This document shows positions 31,105 to 41,856 of a DNA stretch of 64,000 nucleotides, in pieces. Each line of letters begins with the position of its first letter. The stretch's first letter is position 1. The position numbers were made by a program, and so were the translations under genes. Origin of the DNA: Ianthella basta (lineage: Eukaryota; Porifera; Demospongiae; Verongiida; Ianthellidae); NCBI GenBank assembly GCA_964019415.1, contig OZ025872.1, forward strand, positions 9,622,678 to 9,686,677. Reading direction: 5' to 3'. The notes under the pieces were generated by a model. That model was not told the DNA's origin and searched no databases. It saw nothing but the letters and a program-made list of their open reading frames with translations.

Positions 31105-32900
31105 CTTACAATAGATGTGACCTCCTTCAACTGCTCAAGGTCTGCCTTCTTCCCTCCCGAGCTGTCGGTCTCTTCCACACCTTCCATACCATCTACAGGA
31201 GATTCAGTGGGGAAGTTCCCTTCCAGGGTAGTGATCGCTGCAGTAGTGCCATTGCCAGTCACATGATCATCAGGCTCACTTCTGGTTGGTTCAAGGTGGG
31301 TTGTGGGCGGGGCTGCTAGTGTTGACAGGATTTCCCTCATTTTGGTGACCGGCTTTTCCAGTTTGGCTTCCATTCTCGATCCCAATTCTGAAGATGTGAA
31401 TCGGTCTTTCCCCTTCTCTGCTAAATTCTTAACTTTGGACAAGAGGGTCGTTCCTCCTTGCTTCAACGTACTGAACTGGACACCTAGGGCATCAAATCCT
31501 GGCTCCAACTGACTTTCAGCAAGAAGGATCCCTTCGTCATTTGGTCTTGCTTCGATTCCTGTGTCAATAAACTTTCCCAGAGGAACTTCTTCAGCACTTG
31601 TTTCCTGCCTCTTTTGTGGTTGATCTTTCTCTTCTGTGTGCAGTGGCACAGTGATTGTGCTAGGCTTTTTGAACTGTGTTCGACTGAGTGTGCTCGGGGG
31701 AGGGCTTTCAGATGCGCTTCGCATGAGCGAGGATATGCCACTGGAAGTGGTCTCCTCAAGAGATGTAGCCCCTGCTACTTCCTGTGAGCTTGACATTACT
31801 TCCTGGGAGCTTGACATTACTTCCTGGGAGCTAGATATTACTTCCTGTGAGCCAGAAAGCTCTACCTGTGAGGCACCCTTTGATTCAACAGCTTCGGCCT
31901 GTGAAGAGACAGTTGGCAGCACTTCCTGCAAAATCTCAGCAGGTGCCACTTCCTGAAATGATGGCTGAGTAGTAGTTGTGTCAGGAGCACTAATTATTTC
32001 CTGTGACATAGTTTCCTGTGCAGATGGAAAACTTCCTGGCTTTACAGCAAGCGTGTTGGTGTCCGGTGAGTTAGCTAGTGAAGATGTTTGTGAAGTAGAT
32101 TGCTTTCTCTGCATGCCTTTAGGTTTGGAGCGGACCACTCTAACAGGAGAAAACTCGGAGAATTCAAGCCCTTTCTTGTCTGTCTTCTTGAAGGACCAAG
32201 AGCGAAGCGGAGTGGTCAATTCGGCCATACTCGCTTCCAACTCAGGTAATACGTCTGGCTTCAAGGGAGCAGTGACAGCAGCCTCTGCAGTTTCTTCAGG
32301 TTCCTCCTCTTCAATATCAACAGGGACTGCCTCTCTGGTTTGCAGCTGAACAGGGTCAACAGAAGCTGCTTCATTGGTTAACACAGGAAGAGGAACTTGG
32401 GGCACTCCATCTTCCAATTCATCTGCTCTTTCAAGGATTATGGATACGTCAGGTGTAGGCAAAGTTTCTACTTCCATTTCCACTTTTAGGTCCAAATTCC
32501 CATTCCCACTCTCTTCCAATCCACTGTCATCAACGCGAATTACATCAAGGGATTCTCCTTCACGGGAATCTCCCTCAGGACATGCTTCCAGTACTGCTTC
32601 CAATTGCAAATCAACATCTGCCTCCAATTGGGAATTGATATGGGGATGCTCCTCTGGGGCAAAAATTGATTGCTGATTGACAACTGAAGTTTCCGCGATC
32701 GTCTTGCTGGATTGTGCAACCTCATGCTGTGATGATGCAATTCTCCAGTCCTCTGATTCCAGTAAGGACCTGATGCGACTCAGCTCCTCCTCAGTGACCT
32801 GTCCCGGAGTGACTCCGTCCGTGGCTTGCGAAACGAGAGCCTTCATTGGTCGGTCATTGTAGAAGTGGAGAAGGATTTGGCTGGCATGAGCCGCACATAG
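31105..32900 (-). CDS. Spliced gene, exon a (large low-complexity exon)
   Basis: 1796 nt. Acceptor GCTCCTGCAG at 32901-32910; donor GTAAG|GTACGA after 31105, chosen over the nearby ATT|GTAAGG because only it keeps phase with exon b. The first residues look helical and conserved (LCAAHASQILLHFYNDRPM). The bulk is acidic, Ser/Thr/Pro-rich and probably disordered, with a tandem SSQEVM repeat at ~31795-31855 (minus strand). Upstream exons must exist, because the exon opens at an acceptor; they are not found in 32.9-33.9 kb and may lie beyond the TRAF-like genes. It is the only gene in the window unrelated to TRAF or transposons. Confidence 0.7.
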
Positions 32901-32910
32901 CTGCAGGAGC

Positions 32911-33916
32911 AAGAAGACGAGGGGGGAGGGGGAGGCATAGAGTGGTGAATGCAATACATGACACACAGAAAAAAGACACAGAGTTATACATAGACATAGA
33001 CACTGACACACACATGGTTAGTTGAGCCATTTCATTGTTCCGAACTAGCCTATAAGGCGAGGAAGGGCAAATTGTTCCAGCCTGGTTGGTTAGCTCAAGC
33101 TGCTGAAACCCTGTGCAAGTTAGTAAGTTGTCCAGGGTTCGATACCAGCTGGTGCTAATTTTCCATTCCTCGCCAACGTTTCTTCCAAGTTGTGATTTCC
33201 ATAAGACTCTACACGGTTACAACCAACTCGTTCATCTTACATACAAACAAGCACATCAGTGGGGACCAGACACCCAGAACATACTGCACAGCCTTACTAA
33301 CTTAAATGCATACTAATGCCTCACGTGAAGGCAACAGGAAGCAACAAGCTTATACAGGAGGATTATGCAAGATATACTGCAATGGTTAAGTGTGATGCAG
33401 GTCAATGCATGCAGGGTGGAGCAAATAGCAAGCACAATATATAGTGTAGAAAAGAAGATCTAGAGACTCCCTGAAGTCAAGAGTCTTTGCCTATGCACTC
33501 TTGCTTATTCTATATATACTCAAAGTCAAAAATAACATTTAATTGACAGACACAGCCTTGTGGCACTCAAAAGACATACTGTAAGTTTCATGGAAGTGCA
33601 CAGGATGGTAACGAAAGAGCTGCCAGCTGTGTGTACAGACTTGTCAAGCAAAAGTAACAGAGGCTTCACAGAAGCAATCAGTCACTTAAAAGAATAGAAA
33701 CATGACCATGACTTACTAAAGAAAAGTGACTATAAACATAGAAAGGATTGTAAATACTTATAGTTTGTCACATACTAGGACTAAACAATTGAAACAAGAA
33801 CTTCTGGGAATTCCTTCAGACATTAGAAAACTACTACTGTATACATTTACAATAATTATTATCCAATGGCAAGCTAGTCTCAATTGTGAATCAGTTCTAC
33901 ATCTGTACTGAAGATC
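32911..33916. other. Intron or spacer
   Basis: Presumed intron upstream of exon a. Apart from the tRNA-like element at 33081-33155 nothing is recognisable. Confidence 0.45.
33081..33155 (+). repeat. tRNA-derived SINE candidate
   Basis: A Pol III type 2 promoter pattern: A box TAGCTCAAGCTG (33091-33102) and B box GGTTCGATACC (33136-33146), 33 nt apart. The T-arm and acceptor stem do not fold into a good tRNA, so a tRNA-derived SINE head fits better than a functional tRNA. The 3' limit is unknown. Confidence 0.5.
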
Positions 33917-34801
33917 TTAGTATCCAGAGTTTGCCATTTTCTTCTTCAACGCCGATTTTGTAGCTACATGCACTTTAGGCACACTCCGCTCCTCCTCCAT
34001 GCGAGACACTGTCTCCTGTAACTGTGTCATTTGTATTTGAAGTGCCTTAAACTGAACTGTCATTTCAGCAATCTTCGTCAAGGCCAGATCCAAGTGCTGA
34101 TCCTTCTCTGTCGCCAAGTGCTGTGAAAGTGATCGTCGCTGCACCATCTTGGTGCATCCAATGTCAACAAACTTGCATGGAAGGGGTTCATTCGGGCATT
34201 TGTCCCGATGGTTATCCACATTCGCCCGAGGTATTTCTGTCTCTCCACAACAGTTGGGGCAGGGAACAGGGTAACGTTGACACCCGTTTAAGTGTCTACC
34301 AGTTATAAATGAAAACACATCTTGCCTATGGCAGTACTCGCATTCGTACATGCGTTTGCTGCAGTTTCTCTGAGCATGAATTTGCATCTTGTCTCGTTGC
34401 AGTGTCACAGCACAGCCTTTAGCAGAATTGGGGCAGTGAATAACCTCGTACAAGCACAGATTACAGTGCTGTATTGAGTCTCCCAGTGTTCCCTTCCACT
34501 CACATCCTTCGTTGTGATTGGGGCACTTCACTTTAAGATTCTTCACTCTTCTGGCCTCCTTGGCGTCACTGCTAGACCAGCAACACTGCTTACATACATG
34601 GCACTGTAGTGGAGCAGATGTTTCAGATTGGCCTAAGCACTTGCTACAGAAGGAGTGGCCACATGATGTCTGCACTGGGTCCTGTAAGATTTTATGGCAA
34701 ACTGGACACAGTAGTTCCTCCAGGTAGTGCTTCAGTTCATTGATAAAGGCAAACTCTCTATCTTGGTAGTAGAAGAGAAACACTTCTCTTTCCCCTGCCA
34801 T
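33917..34801 (-). CDS. RING-TRAF zinc finger protein, coiled-coil end (group II)
   Basis: An intronless frame of 294 residues from ATG 34801 (MAGEREVFLFYYQDREF). RING at about 32-70: CPVC, CGHSFCSKC, CHVC, so the last ligand is Cys, unlike the Asp of group I. TRAF-type fingers run from about 93 to 225 (GCEWKGTLGD, CPNSAKGC, CEYCHRQD, CPNEPLPCKFVDIGC). A short coiled coil follows at about 235-272 (LTKIAEMTVQFKALQIQMTQ), then a basic tail. There is no MATH domain. Predicted soluble E3 ligase that oligomerises through its coil; the shared leader and RING place it with group I and III genes. Confidence 0.88.
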   Translation of the reverse strand: MAGEREVFLFYYQDREFAFINELKHYLEELLCPVCHKILQDPVQTSCGHSFCSKCLGQSETSAPLQCHVCKQCCWSSSDAKEARRVKNLKVKCPNHNEGCEWKGTLGDSIQHCNLCLYEVIHCPNSAKGCAVTLQRDKMQIHAQRNCSKRMYECEYCHRQDVFSFITGRHLNGCQRYPVPCPNCCGETEIPRANVDNHRDKCPNEPLPCKFVDIGCTKMVQRRSLSQHLATEKDQHLDLALTKIAEMTVQFKALQIQMTQLQETVSRMEEERSVPKVHVATKSALKKKMANSGY

Positions 34802-34864
34802 TCTTCCTTCCTTGTTTAAATTAACAAAACCAGGCCACCATTTTGCTCAGACTCCGCCTTCCTA

Positions 34865-34936
34865 TGGTCTCGTACCCAGGCCCTATTTCCATTCTCACTT
34901 TCCCTCCAGAAGCTGAAGTGGGAATGGAAATAGGGA
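34865..34936. mobile_element. Decayed TAGTCT-type hairpin MITE
   Basis: The left end TGGTCTCGTACCCAGGCCCT resembles the TAGTCTCGCGCGCCAGCCCC end of the family. The arms CCCTATTTCCATTC and its complement form a hairpin; the right end is eroded. Confidence 0.5.
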
Positions 34937-36741
34937 CTCCGAAAGTTGGACCGGTGCTAATCGGTTAAATCGCGCTTCGCAAGGCTTACCCGCATCGTAC
35001 ATCGATGAAGACGGTCTGATCTGTCACAGTGTTGTACCAACGTTACGAAAGATGTAACTTCAGTCTGAACTTGGGGGAACGCAGCTAGAAGTCGATCCGT
35101 GTGCGCGCGCAGCGAACTAGCTTCGAACGTCTACGCACAGGAGAGTTGAGACGACTGGAGACAACATCCGTGAGGCAGACAGGGCTAGGGAATGCGGATA
35201 AGAAGACGATTCCGTGTGCGCACTGCTTTCTGTGAAAGACGGCGAAGTCGAATCTGAAGACAACAGACTCGAACAGAAAGACGTGGCGATTGATTAACCT
35301 CGCTTCCAAATTTGGGGTATTGATCATCAATGGCCCCAACTTCCGGAGGGACTACCATTCCCTTCTGGCAGAGGAGCTGGCAAAACACAATGTATTAATT
35401 AGTCTGGAGAACTAGTCCCTTCCCCCATTGCCGCTTTGCCGACATTTGGTTCCCAGGATATCATTTTAAGGGAAATGACTTCATTGCTGTGTACTCCTGT
35501 CAGGGAGGGTGTGGGTGACAACCAGGTGTGCAATAATCGTCACCCTGGCACTCTTATGTTGTAATGCAATATAAAAACCTGTGGAATTGTTTCCTATATT
35601 TGTAATTTGCCTGCTCAACCGCATGGCTTTAGGTAGGATGAGATCGAACACTGTTGGAAGGCACACATAACACTGGCCACTACCATAGCAAGTCGGCAAA
35701 GTCGCAAAACCATCCTGCCAGAATGATGCCAGGCACAATCTGAAGTTGCTCTGGCTTCATAGCAGAATAGCCAAGTTGCTGAACAGCTTCCATAGCAGTG
35801 TAGAACTCTCTCTGGTCTGCTGTCACTCATGCATGGACACAATCACGATAAAGATTTCGCACCATTCTTGCAATCTGATTGGCCATGTTGCTATTGTTGC
35901 GAGTTGCACAAGTCAATGTATTGTATTAGATGTAACCTGACCCTTCCGTGTGTGGAGGGGTCACGAGACGCCTGAATAGCTTATCTGCTGAACAGAAAAT
36001 GATGTGAAAATTATTGTTCAGGCCAATTTTGGGGATATTGTAAAAATATTCTCCTGCAAACACTTCCCGCTATACGGTACTCTGTGAAATAGCCAAAAAT
36101 GTGGCAGCAAAAAGTGGATGGAGAAAGAAAATTATACAGTACTTCAAGACCAGCTATAGCCAAAATAAACAGTACGCTATAATATTCTAGAAGCAAAATT
36201 GTGGGTAGCGTGCATGATAATTTGTACAAATAGCAGGCATTGACGTGCAACGTGATGTTGGAGCTTGACGATGCAACTGGTGTGTACATGCACACACAAT
36301 GCAAACAAACTCTATGCACTCTACAGGTAGCTATGTCAGCACTGACAGACGTACGTATGAAGCCGAAATCCAGTGTGTTGGACTCAGTGATGACTAAAAG
36401 AGCTGTTATGAGGAATGAACCACAGACACAGCATTACCGTAACACTCCCCACTGCCTTGTATGCACCCAACAATGATTCTACCAGGTCAGTGCATGTAAA
36501 GATTTTGTGGGCATACAAAACACTATAATACAGTAAAGACTCGTATTATTAGTTGCAAAACAGAAATGTACAGTAATTATAATAGTGTAAGTAGAAATGA
36601 CATAATTATATCTAGACCAATTAATGTTATGTGGCACATATTATACTAAGTAACACTGGAAAACCACATAGTACTTTGGTGCCTTTCATTTACAATATCA
36701 ACTTATACGCAGGGTACTGCCAAGAGCTAAACTACTCCAGA
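34937..36741. other. Spacer without a recognisable gene
   Basis: About 1.8 kb between two group II genes. Several short frames exist on both strands but none has a domain, repeat or paralogue in the window. It could hold distant 5' exons of the spliced gene ending at 28751; I cannot support any. Confidence 0.45.
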
Positions 36742-37812
36742 CTAGTCAGAATCTGACCAGTAGTCTTCCTGTCTTGAGCCATACTGGTATTGTGCACCAG
36801 AGGATAGGTGTTGATCCCATGAGCCTTGGTGTGGATACCTATCTGGATAAGCTGAATGGTATGGCCTTGCTGTTGTTTTGACAGAAGTTGCGCCTGCTTG
36901 CCTTTGAAATGTTCTCTGCTCATTTTGCAACTGAGTTACTGTCTTCTGAAGTTGTGCATTCTTTTTTTCAAGAGCTGCCAATCTGTCTTCATTCTGTAGC
37001 TGTGCCATCTGCATTTGGATTTTCTTAAACTGAACTGTCATTTCTGCAATCTTGGTCAAGGCCTGATCCAAGTGTTGGTCTTTAGCAGTCTCCAAGTGCT
37101 CCTGAAGACGTTGCCTCTGCACCTTTTTGGTGCATCCAATGTCAGCAAACTTACACGGAAGGGCTTCATTTGGGCATTTCTCACGATGGTTGCTCACACT
37201 GTCCCGAGGTATTTTTGTCTCTCCACACCGGTTAGGACAACAAATTGGGTAGCGGGGACATACTTTTAGATGGACTTTGCCAGTCATAAATGCATACACA
37301 CCTCTTTTATGGCAGTATTCACACTCACATTCTCGCTTTGGGCAATCCCTTAAGGTGTGGTCTTGCATCTTGACCCGTTGGAGCTTCACAGTACAACCTT
37401 TACCAGAGTTTGGGCAGCAAATAATCTCGTACAAACACTGATCACCATGCTGTACTACATTTCCCAGTGTTCCCTTCCACTCACAACCATTGCTGTGATT
37501 AGGGCACTTCACCTGAAGGTTCTTCACCCTTCTGGCTTCCTTAGGGTCTATTTTAACAGTGCAGGCCTGTCTACAGACATGGCATTTCAATTGACTAGAC
37601 CACGTAGACTGGCCTAAACACTTGCTAGATGTTTGAGATTGGCGTAAGCACTTGTTACAGAATGAGTGGCCACAGGATGTCTGCATTGGGTCCTGTAAGA
37701 TTTCATGGCAAACCGGACACAGTAGTTCCTCCAGGTAGTGCTTCAGTTCATTGATGAAGGTGAAGTTTCTACCCTGGTAGCAGAAGAGAAACACGTCTTC
37801 TTCTGTTGCCAT
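36742..37812 (-). CDS. RING-TRAF zinc finger protein, coiled-coil end (group II)
   Basis: An intronless frame of 356 residues from ATG 37812 (MATEEDVFLFCYQGRNF). The RING (CPVC, CGHSFCNKC, CHVC) has a longer Cys6-Cys7 gap because a block containing SKCLGQS is duplicated (CLRQSQTSSKCLGQSTWSS), putting an extra Cys in the loop. TRAF fingers as in group II, coiled coil at about 250-300 with several Gln/Leu heptads (LAALEKKNAQLQKTVTQL), then a Tyr/Ser/Gln-rich tail (PYHSAYPDRYPHQGSW). No MATH, no membrane segment. The RING insertion may weaken E2 binding, but all eight ligands remain. Confidence 0.87.
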   Translation of the reverse strand: MATEEDVFLFCYQGRNFTFINELKHYLEELLCPVCHEILQDPMQTSCGHSFCNKCLRQSQTSSKCLGQSTWSSQLKCHVCRQACTVKIDPKEARRVKNLQVKCPNHSNGCEWKGTLGNVVQHGDQCLYEIICCPNSGKGCTVKLQRVKMQDHTLRDCPKRECECEYCHKRGVYAFMTGKVHLKVCPRYPICCPNRCGETKIPRDSVSNHREKCPNEALPCKFADIGCTKKVQRQRLQEHLETAKDQHLDQALTKIAEMTVQFKKIQMQMAQLQNEDRLAALEKKNAQLQKTVTQLQNEQRTFQRQAGATSVKTTARPYHSAYPDRYPHQGSWDQHLSSGAQYQYGSRQEDYWSDSD

Positions 37813-37889
37813 TCTTCTGTACTGTCACTGCTTTGTCACGATTTTTCTATTCCAAATTGACCTTTGGCGTCCACAGACCAATAGCAGTC

Positions 37890-37903
37890 ATGAATATGAT
37901 TTT
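37890..37903 (-). promoter_or_regulatory. Shared upstream ATTCAT element
   Basis: CATGAATATGATT here, and again at 38447 and (CATGAATTTGATT) 41700, lies 45-80 bp upstream of each group II start. Read on the gene strand it is AATCATATTCATG, similar to the ATCAGATTCATAGG core upstream of group III genes. Confidence 0.35.
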
Positions 37904-38077
37904 AGAGCAGTGGGAGATATTTGCGGTTGCACAAGTATGGTAAAGCTATGAATATTGTGGAACAGGCCAGGCCTTAGCATGCCAGAGTTGTACATGCAGT
38001 GATGGCAACTGCAGACGACAATTCAGTCACAGGACATGCAAAGGGAGCTGAAGGGACAGACCAGGACAGAAACAACA

Positions 38078-38262
38078 TACTTGTAAAAACCAGTTAGAGC
38101 GCTATCTGCGAGAGCTGCTGTGCCTCATTTGTCACAATATTGTCAGTGAACCACTCCTAACCAGTTGTGGGCACTTGTTCTGCAAAGGGTGCTACAATGA
38201 ACCATGGGTTGGTCAGTGTTCACTGTGCAGGCAACAACACACTATGTTACCAGAAACGTGAT
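38078..38262 (+). pseudogene. Group III RING fragment
   Basis: About 60 codons of the group III leader and RING ([38 protein letters not shown]) end at a stop after MLPET. The first RING pair has lost a Cys-Pro context (CLIC). No finger or coiled-coil follows: the sequence switches directly to the minus-strand group II fragment. Confidence 0.8.
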
Positions 38263-38265
38263 CCA

Positions 38266-38396
38266 GGGACTGAGTCCTGTAAGAGTTGCTGGCAAACTGG
38301 ACACAGTAGTTCCTCCAGGTAGTGCTTCAGTTCATTGATGAAGGCAAACTCTTTATTCTGGTAGTAGAAGAAAAACACTTCTACTTCTTCTGCCAT
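38266..38396 (-). pseudogene. Group II leader fragment
   Basis: From ATG 38396 (MAEEVEVFFFYYQNKEFAF) the frame reads leader and first RING pair (CPVCQQLLQD), then breaks at ~38268 where it meets the plus-strand group III fragment. Its own upstream flank (to ~38520) matches that of 40682-41653. Confidence 0.8.
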
Positions 38397-39109
38397 TTCT
38401 TCTCGGGGCCTTCTCTTACTAAGAGTTGACGGGCAATGACAAGTCATGAATATGATTTGTACATGAAGGTGTGGATGTGGTTGTACAGATACGTAGGCAC
38501 AGCTCATGAATATAGTTACTCATGAGGCAAAAATGGAGTCCAAGCAAGTGGCATAAAAAACTAACTAAAGGAAAACCAACTTCTGCTTCTCGGTTCAAAC
38601 CAGATACAGACCTTTTTGAATCGCTTGACCACACCGTGCTCCGGTATCCGGGAAACGCTCGCACGATATTATACGGATTCATACACATACTTACAGTATA
38701 ATTGCAAAATCTAGTGTTGACATAGATTGTGAGCTGAAGATTTTATACAGCAATACTGCTTATGTTTATGTATATAATACCATGATTTCGTCCGGTACCC
38801 AGTGCCCGGTGTGGACAACCAACCCGAAAACGTCTGTATGTATCACTACATTAACAACATCATTTACAGTATATAGCTATGCACAAAATTTGCTTTTAAA
38901 TTGGGTAACAAATATTAGAAGCTACTAAGTGTAGCTAGTCCTTTAAAAAGTTAAGGAGCTGGTGGATACTAATTTGAGTGAATTTAGAGTTTATTACGGC
39001 AAAAAAATTTCACCTGACAATCAATATGTGGCACAACCTTTGCACTACTCACTAAATTTGTAAAATTAGAACCCAGCGCACGCTGGCCACTCAGGACAAG
39101 AAGGTACAT

Positions 39110-39855
39110 TTCGAGATCTGCTTCAGTCAATGCAAACATTTTGAACTGAGTTTGATTCGTTAAGCGTGAGTGGATGACATGTTAGGGTGTGGCCTAGTGT
39201 AGCTGCTAGCTCCTACTTCGTCACCTCGCATGCTTTTCTTCCGCCCTGCGCGAGATAACAAAGCAGGGGCTAGCAGCTAGACTAGGTGTCACCAGAAGTG
39301 CAACAGTAATAGTGAGGATGCACTAAAAGGTGGGTTAGGGCAACGAGAAAAGAGGGGTGGTGAGTGAAGACGTGTGCATATATTGAGTGTGAAGTGAAAG
39401 CCACTTAGTGTATGGTTAGGTTTACATTTGGCATGGGGCGGGGGGGGGGGGGCATGTGAAAGCCTGATCATCTTTGAATTCAGGAGGCAGCTGCCTCTTG
39501 CCTCCCTACTCCATTGTGTCTTCGAAAGAGCTTAGTATTGGATGTGTGCTCTATTGCATATATACTGTGCCAACATGTGTGCATATATACTGTGTTGTAT
39601 TGTTAGCCCATGTAGATATGGGCACATGGCAGACAAGCACATCGACAAAGGCTCTCCCCACACAGTAGATATTGGGTTGCCACTTTCTTCAAGACACATA
39701 ATTATCGTTCCTTGAAGAAACCCTATAATTAGCAGATTGCTTTTGTTTGAAGAATTACTCCTTCACGGAACATCAGATTTGCTGTTGTTACGCGTATTTC
39801 CTTAATTTCGTTCATGCTTTGAAGCATTTTTGGGCAGAAATTTCTGTTAGTGCAG
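39110..39855 (+). repeat. ~740-bp dispersed repeat, copy 1
   Basis: Matches 56568-57335 and 61738-62515 (GAGTGGATGACATGT..., GGAGGCAGCTGCCTCTTGCC, GAAGCATT..GGGCAGAAATTTCTGTT). All three carry a hairpin MITE at the same internal position, so the MITE was present before this repeat spread. No coding capacity is seen; function unknown. Confidence 0.75.
39195..39284. mobile_element. TAGTCT hairpin MITE
   Basis: 90 bp; ends TAGTGTAGCTGCTAGCTCCT and the complement of TAGTCTAGCTGCTAGCCCCT. Flanks GGTGTGGCC and GGTGTCACC are a 9-bp duplication with two changes. Confidence 0.85.
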
Positions 39856-40089
39856 CAGCAGAGGACGGTGGCCACATATCATGTGACAGTGGCCGGGAAG
39901 TACGAGTGTAGAGTATTTATACACATACACACTGTAATATTCTGTACTGTAGGGAGACCTTCTCTTTCTCGCTCGAGCTTGCAGGTATCCGCACACATTG
40001 CACACCATTCGAAAGCACTGTTGAAGCTGAACCTAGAATTGATTCTACCCCTCTTACAGCCCTGTCTCTAACAACCGTGCGACAGTGTT

Positions 40090-40365
40090 CTGTTTCTCAA
40101 GAGCTATCACTCTTTCATCAAGTTGTACTTGTGTCATTTATTTACAGTTGGAGTTTCTTAAAATGGCTTGTCACTTCTGTTCAACTTCGTCACTCACGCT
40201 CACTCAAGAGATCATGCTGCACCATTTTGGTGCACCTGATGTCCACAAACTTGCAAGGAAGGCAACATTAAAGCCGGGATTGCACAGTGGATAACCTCAC
40301 ACAGGCACTGATTGCTGTACTGAACTGAAACTCCCAGCAAACACTTCCACTCACACTAAGAGTAT
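40090..40365 (-). pseudogene. Degenerate group II relic
   Basis: Aligns with parts of 40682-41653: the coiled-coil coding stretch (GTTGTACTTGTGTCATTTAT), the CTKMVQ region (CTGCACCATTTTGGTGCACC, then ACAAACTTGCAAGGAAGG), then after a large internal deletion the finger region (GCACTGATTGC... CACTTCCACTCACACT). No frame is open through it. Confidence 0.7.
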
Positions 40366-40681
40366 ACGTAACTGCCACTGCCGGCTCAATCCATCCCCAT
40401 CACGCCAAATTTTCACCACCATGCCATAAGTACCCCTACCATGTGTTGGCAATTTACATAGGGAAGAGTTTGCAGGCAAACATACAGATACGTACCTAAG
40501 AAACTCAAAGACCTAACAAAGAAACTGTGTGAGTATACAGTACACATGCATGTACAGTAACTAGTATGACGTACATTGTACAGTTGCACTGTACAAATAC
40601 TGTAGGTAGCACACTGGAAACTAGAATTGTACAGCATCAGCCTACTGTCTTGGTAAACCAGCTCTAGATTTGCTACAGCAA

Positions 40682-41653
40682 TCACTGCTGGAATCCAAGT
40701 CTGCAGCTAGAAGCAGGTGTGAAGCCGCGGTGGAGCTTCACAGCACTCTTTACTGGGGCACTTATAGCTTGAGCCCGTTGAGCTCTTCTGCTTGGTACAC
40801 CCTGCAACTGAGTCACTGTCTCTTGTAACTTTGCATTCTGCTCCTCCAGAGTTGCCAGCCTTCTTCCAATCTGTAGTTGTGTCACTTGCATTTGGAGCTG
40901 ATGAAACTGAACTGCCATTTTCGCAATCTTTGTCAAGGCCAGATCCAAGTGCTGATCTTTCTCAGTCTCCAAGTGCTCCCGAATTGATCGTCGCTGCACC
41001 ATCTTGGTGCACCCTATGTTGACAAACTTGCAAGGAAGGGGTTCATTTGGGCATTTGTCACAATGGTTATCAATATTTTCACGAGGTATTCTTGTCTCTC
41101 CACAACCGTTGGGGCAGGGAATTGGGAAACGGTAACACGTTTTAAGGTGATTACCAGTTATTTCTGAAATCACACCTCTTCTATGGCAGTATTGGCACTC
41201 GTACATTCGTTTCTTACAATATCTTTCAGCATGATCTTGCATCTGGATCCTTTGCAGTGTCACAAGGCAACCTTCAGCTGAGTTTGGGCAGTGAACAATC
41301 TCATTCAAGCACTCATTGCAGTGTTGAGCTGAATCTCCCAGTGTTCCCTTCCACTCACACCCATCCTTGTGATTGGGGCACTTCACCTGAAGGTTCCTCA
41401 CCCTTCTTGCTTCCTTTTGATCCTTACTAACTGTGCATTCCTGTCTACAGACATGACACTGTAGTCGGCGATATCTTTGGGACTGGCCTAAGCACTTGCT
41501 ACAGAACGAGTGGCCACATGACGTCTGCACCGGGTCCTGTAAGATTTGCTGGCAAACTGGACACAGTAGTTCCTCCAGGTAGTGCTTCAGTTCATTGATG
41601 AAGGCAAACTCCCGATCCTGGTAGTAGAGCAACACTTCTCTTTCCTCTGCCAT
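40682..41653 (-). CDS. RING-TRAF zinc finger protein, coiled-coil end (group II)
   Basis: An intronless frame of 323 residues from ATG 41653 (MAEEREVLLYYQDREFAF). RING at about 31-69 (CPVC, CGHSFCSKC, CHVC), TRAF fingers (GCEWKGTLGD, CPNSAEGC, CQYCHRRG, CPNGCGE, CKFVNIGC), then a coiled coil at about 232-285 (LALTKIAKMAVQFHQLQMQ, LATLEEQNAKLQETVTQL) and a basic C-terminal tail. No MATH. Intact; closest to 33917-34801. It is the last minus-strand gene before the cluster switches orientation. Confidence 0.88.
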   Translation of the reverse strand: MAEEREVLLYYQDREFAFINELKHYLEELLCPVCQQILQDPVQTSCGHSFCSKCLGQSQRYRRLQCHVCRQECTVSKDQKEARRVRNLQVKCPNHKDGCEWKGTLGDSAQHCNECLNEIVHCPNSAEGCLVTLQRIQMQDHAERYCKKRMYECQYCHRRGVISEITGNHLKTCYRFPIPCPNGCGETRIPRENIDNHCDKCPNEPLPCKFVNIGCTKMVQRRSIREHLETEKDQHLDLALTKIAKMAVQFHQLQMQVTQLQIGRRLATLEEQNAKLQETVTQLQGVPSRRAQRAQAISAPVKSAVKLHRGFTPASSCRLGFQQ

Positions 41654-41856
41654 TCTTCAAGGGGCGCTCTCTTACTAAGAAATTGGCGGGCAATGAGAGC
41701 CATGAATTTGATTTACGTGCAAGCTAGGATGTGGTTGTAGAGGTATGGCATGCCAATGAATATCATTAGTTTCATTGCGAAGCATAATTTTATATACACT
41801 AGAGTCCATTGCAAGCCAAAGTGAGTGATACGTTTCTTCTGATGTTTATCTGCATA

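Noticed and set aside
33081-33155. A functional tRNA gene
   Set aside because: A and B boxes are present, but the acceptor and T stems do not pair well; a SINE head is more likely.
35085-36476. Short frames between the group II genes as missing 5' exons of the spliced gene
   Set aside because: No splice site with matching phase and no recognisable continuation could be shown.
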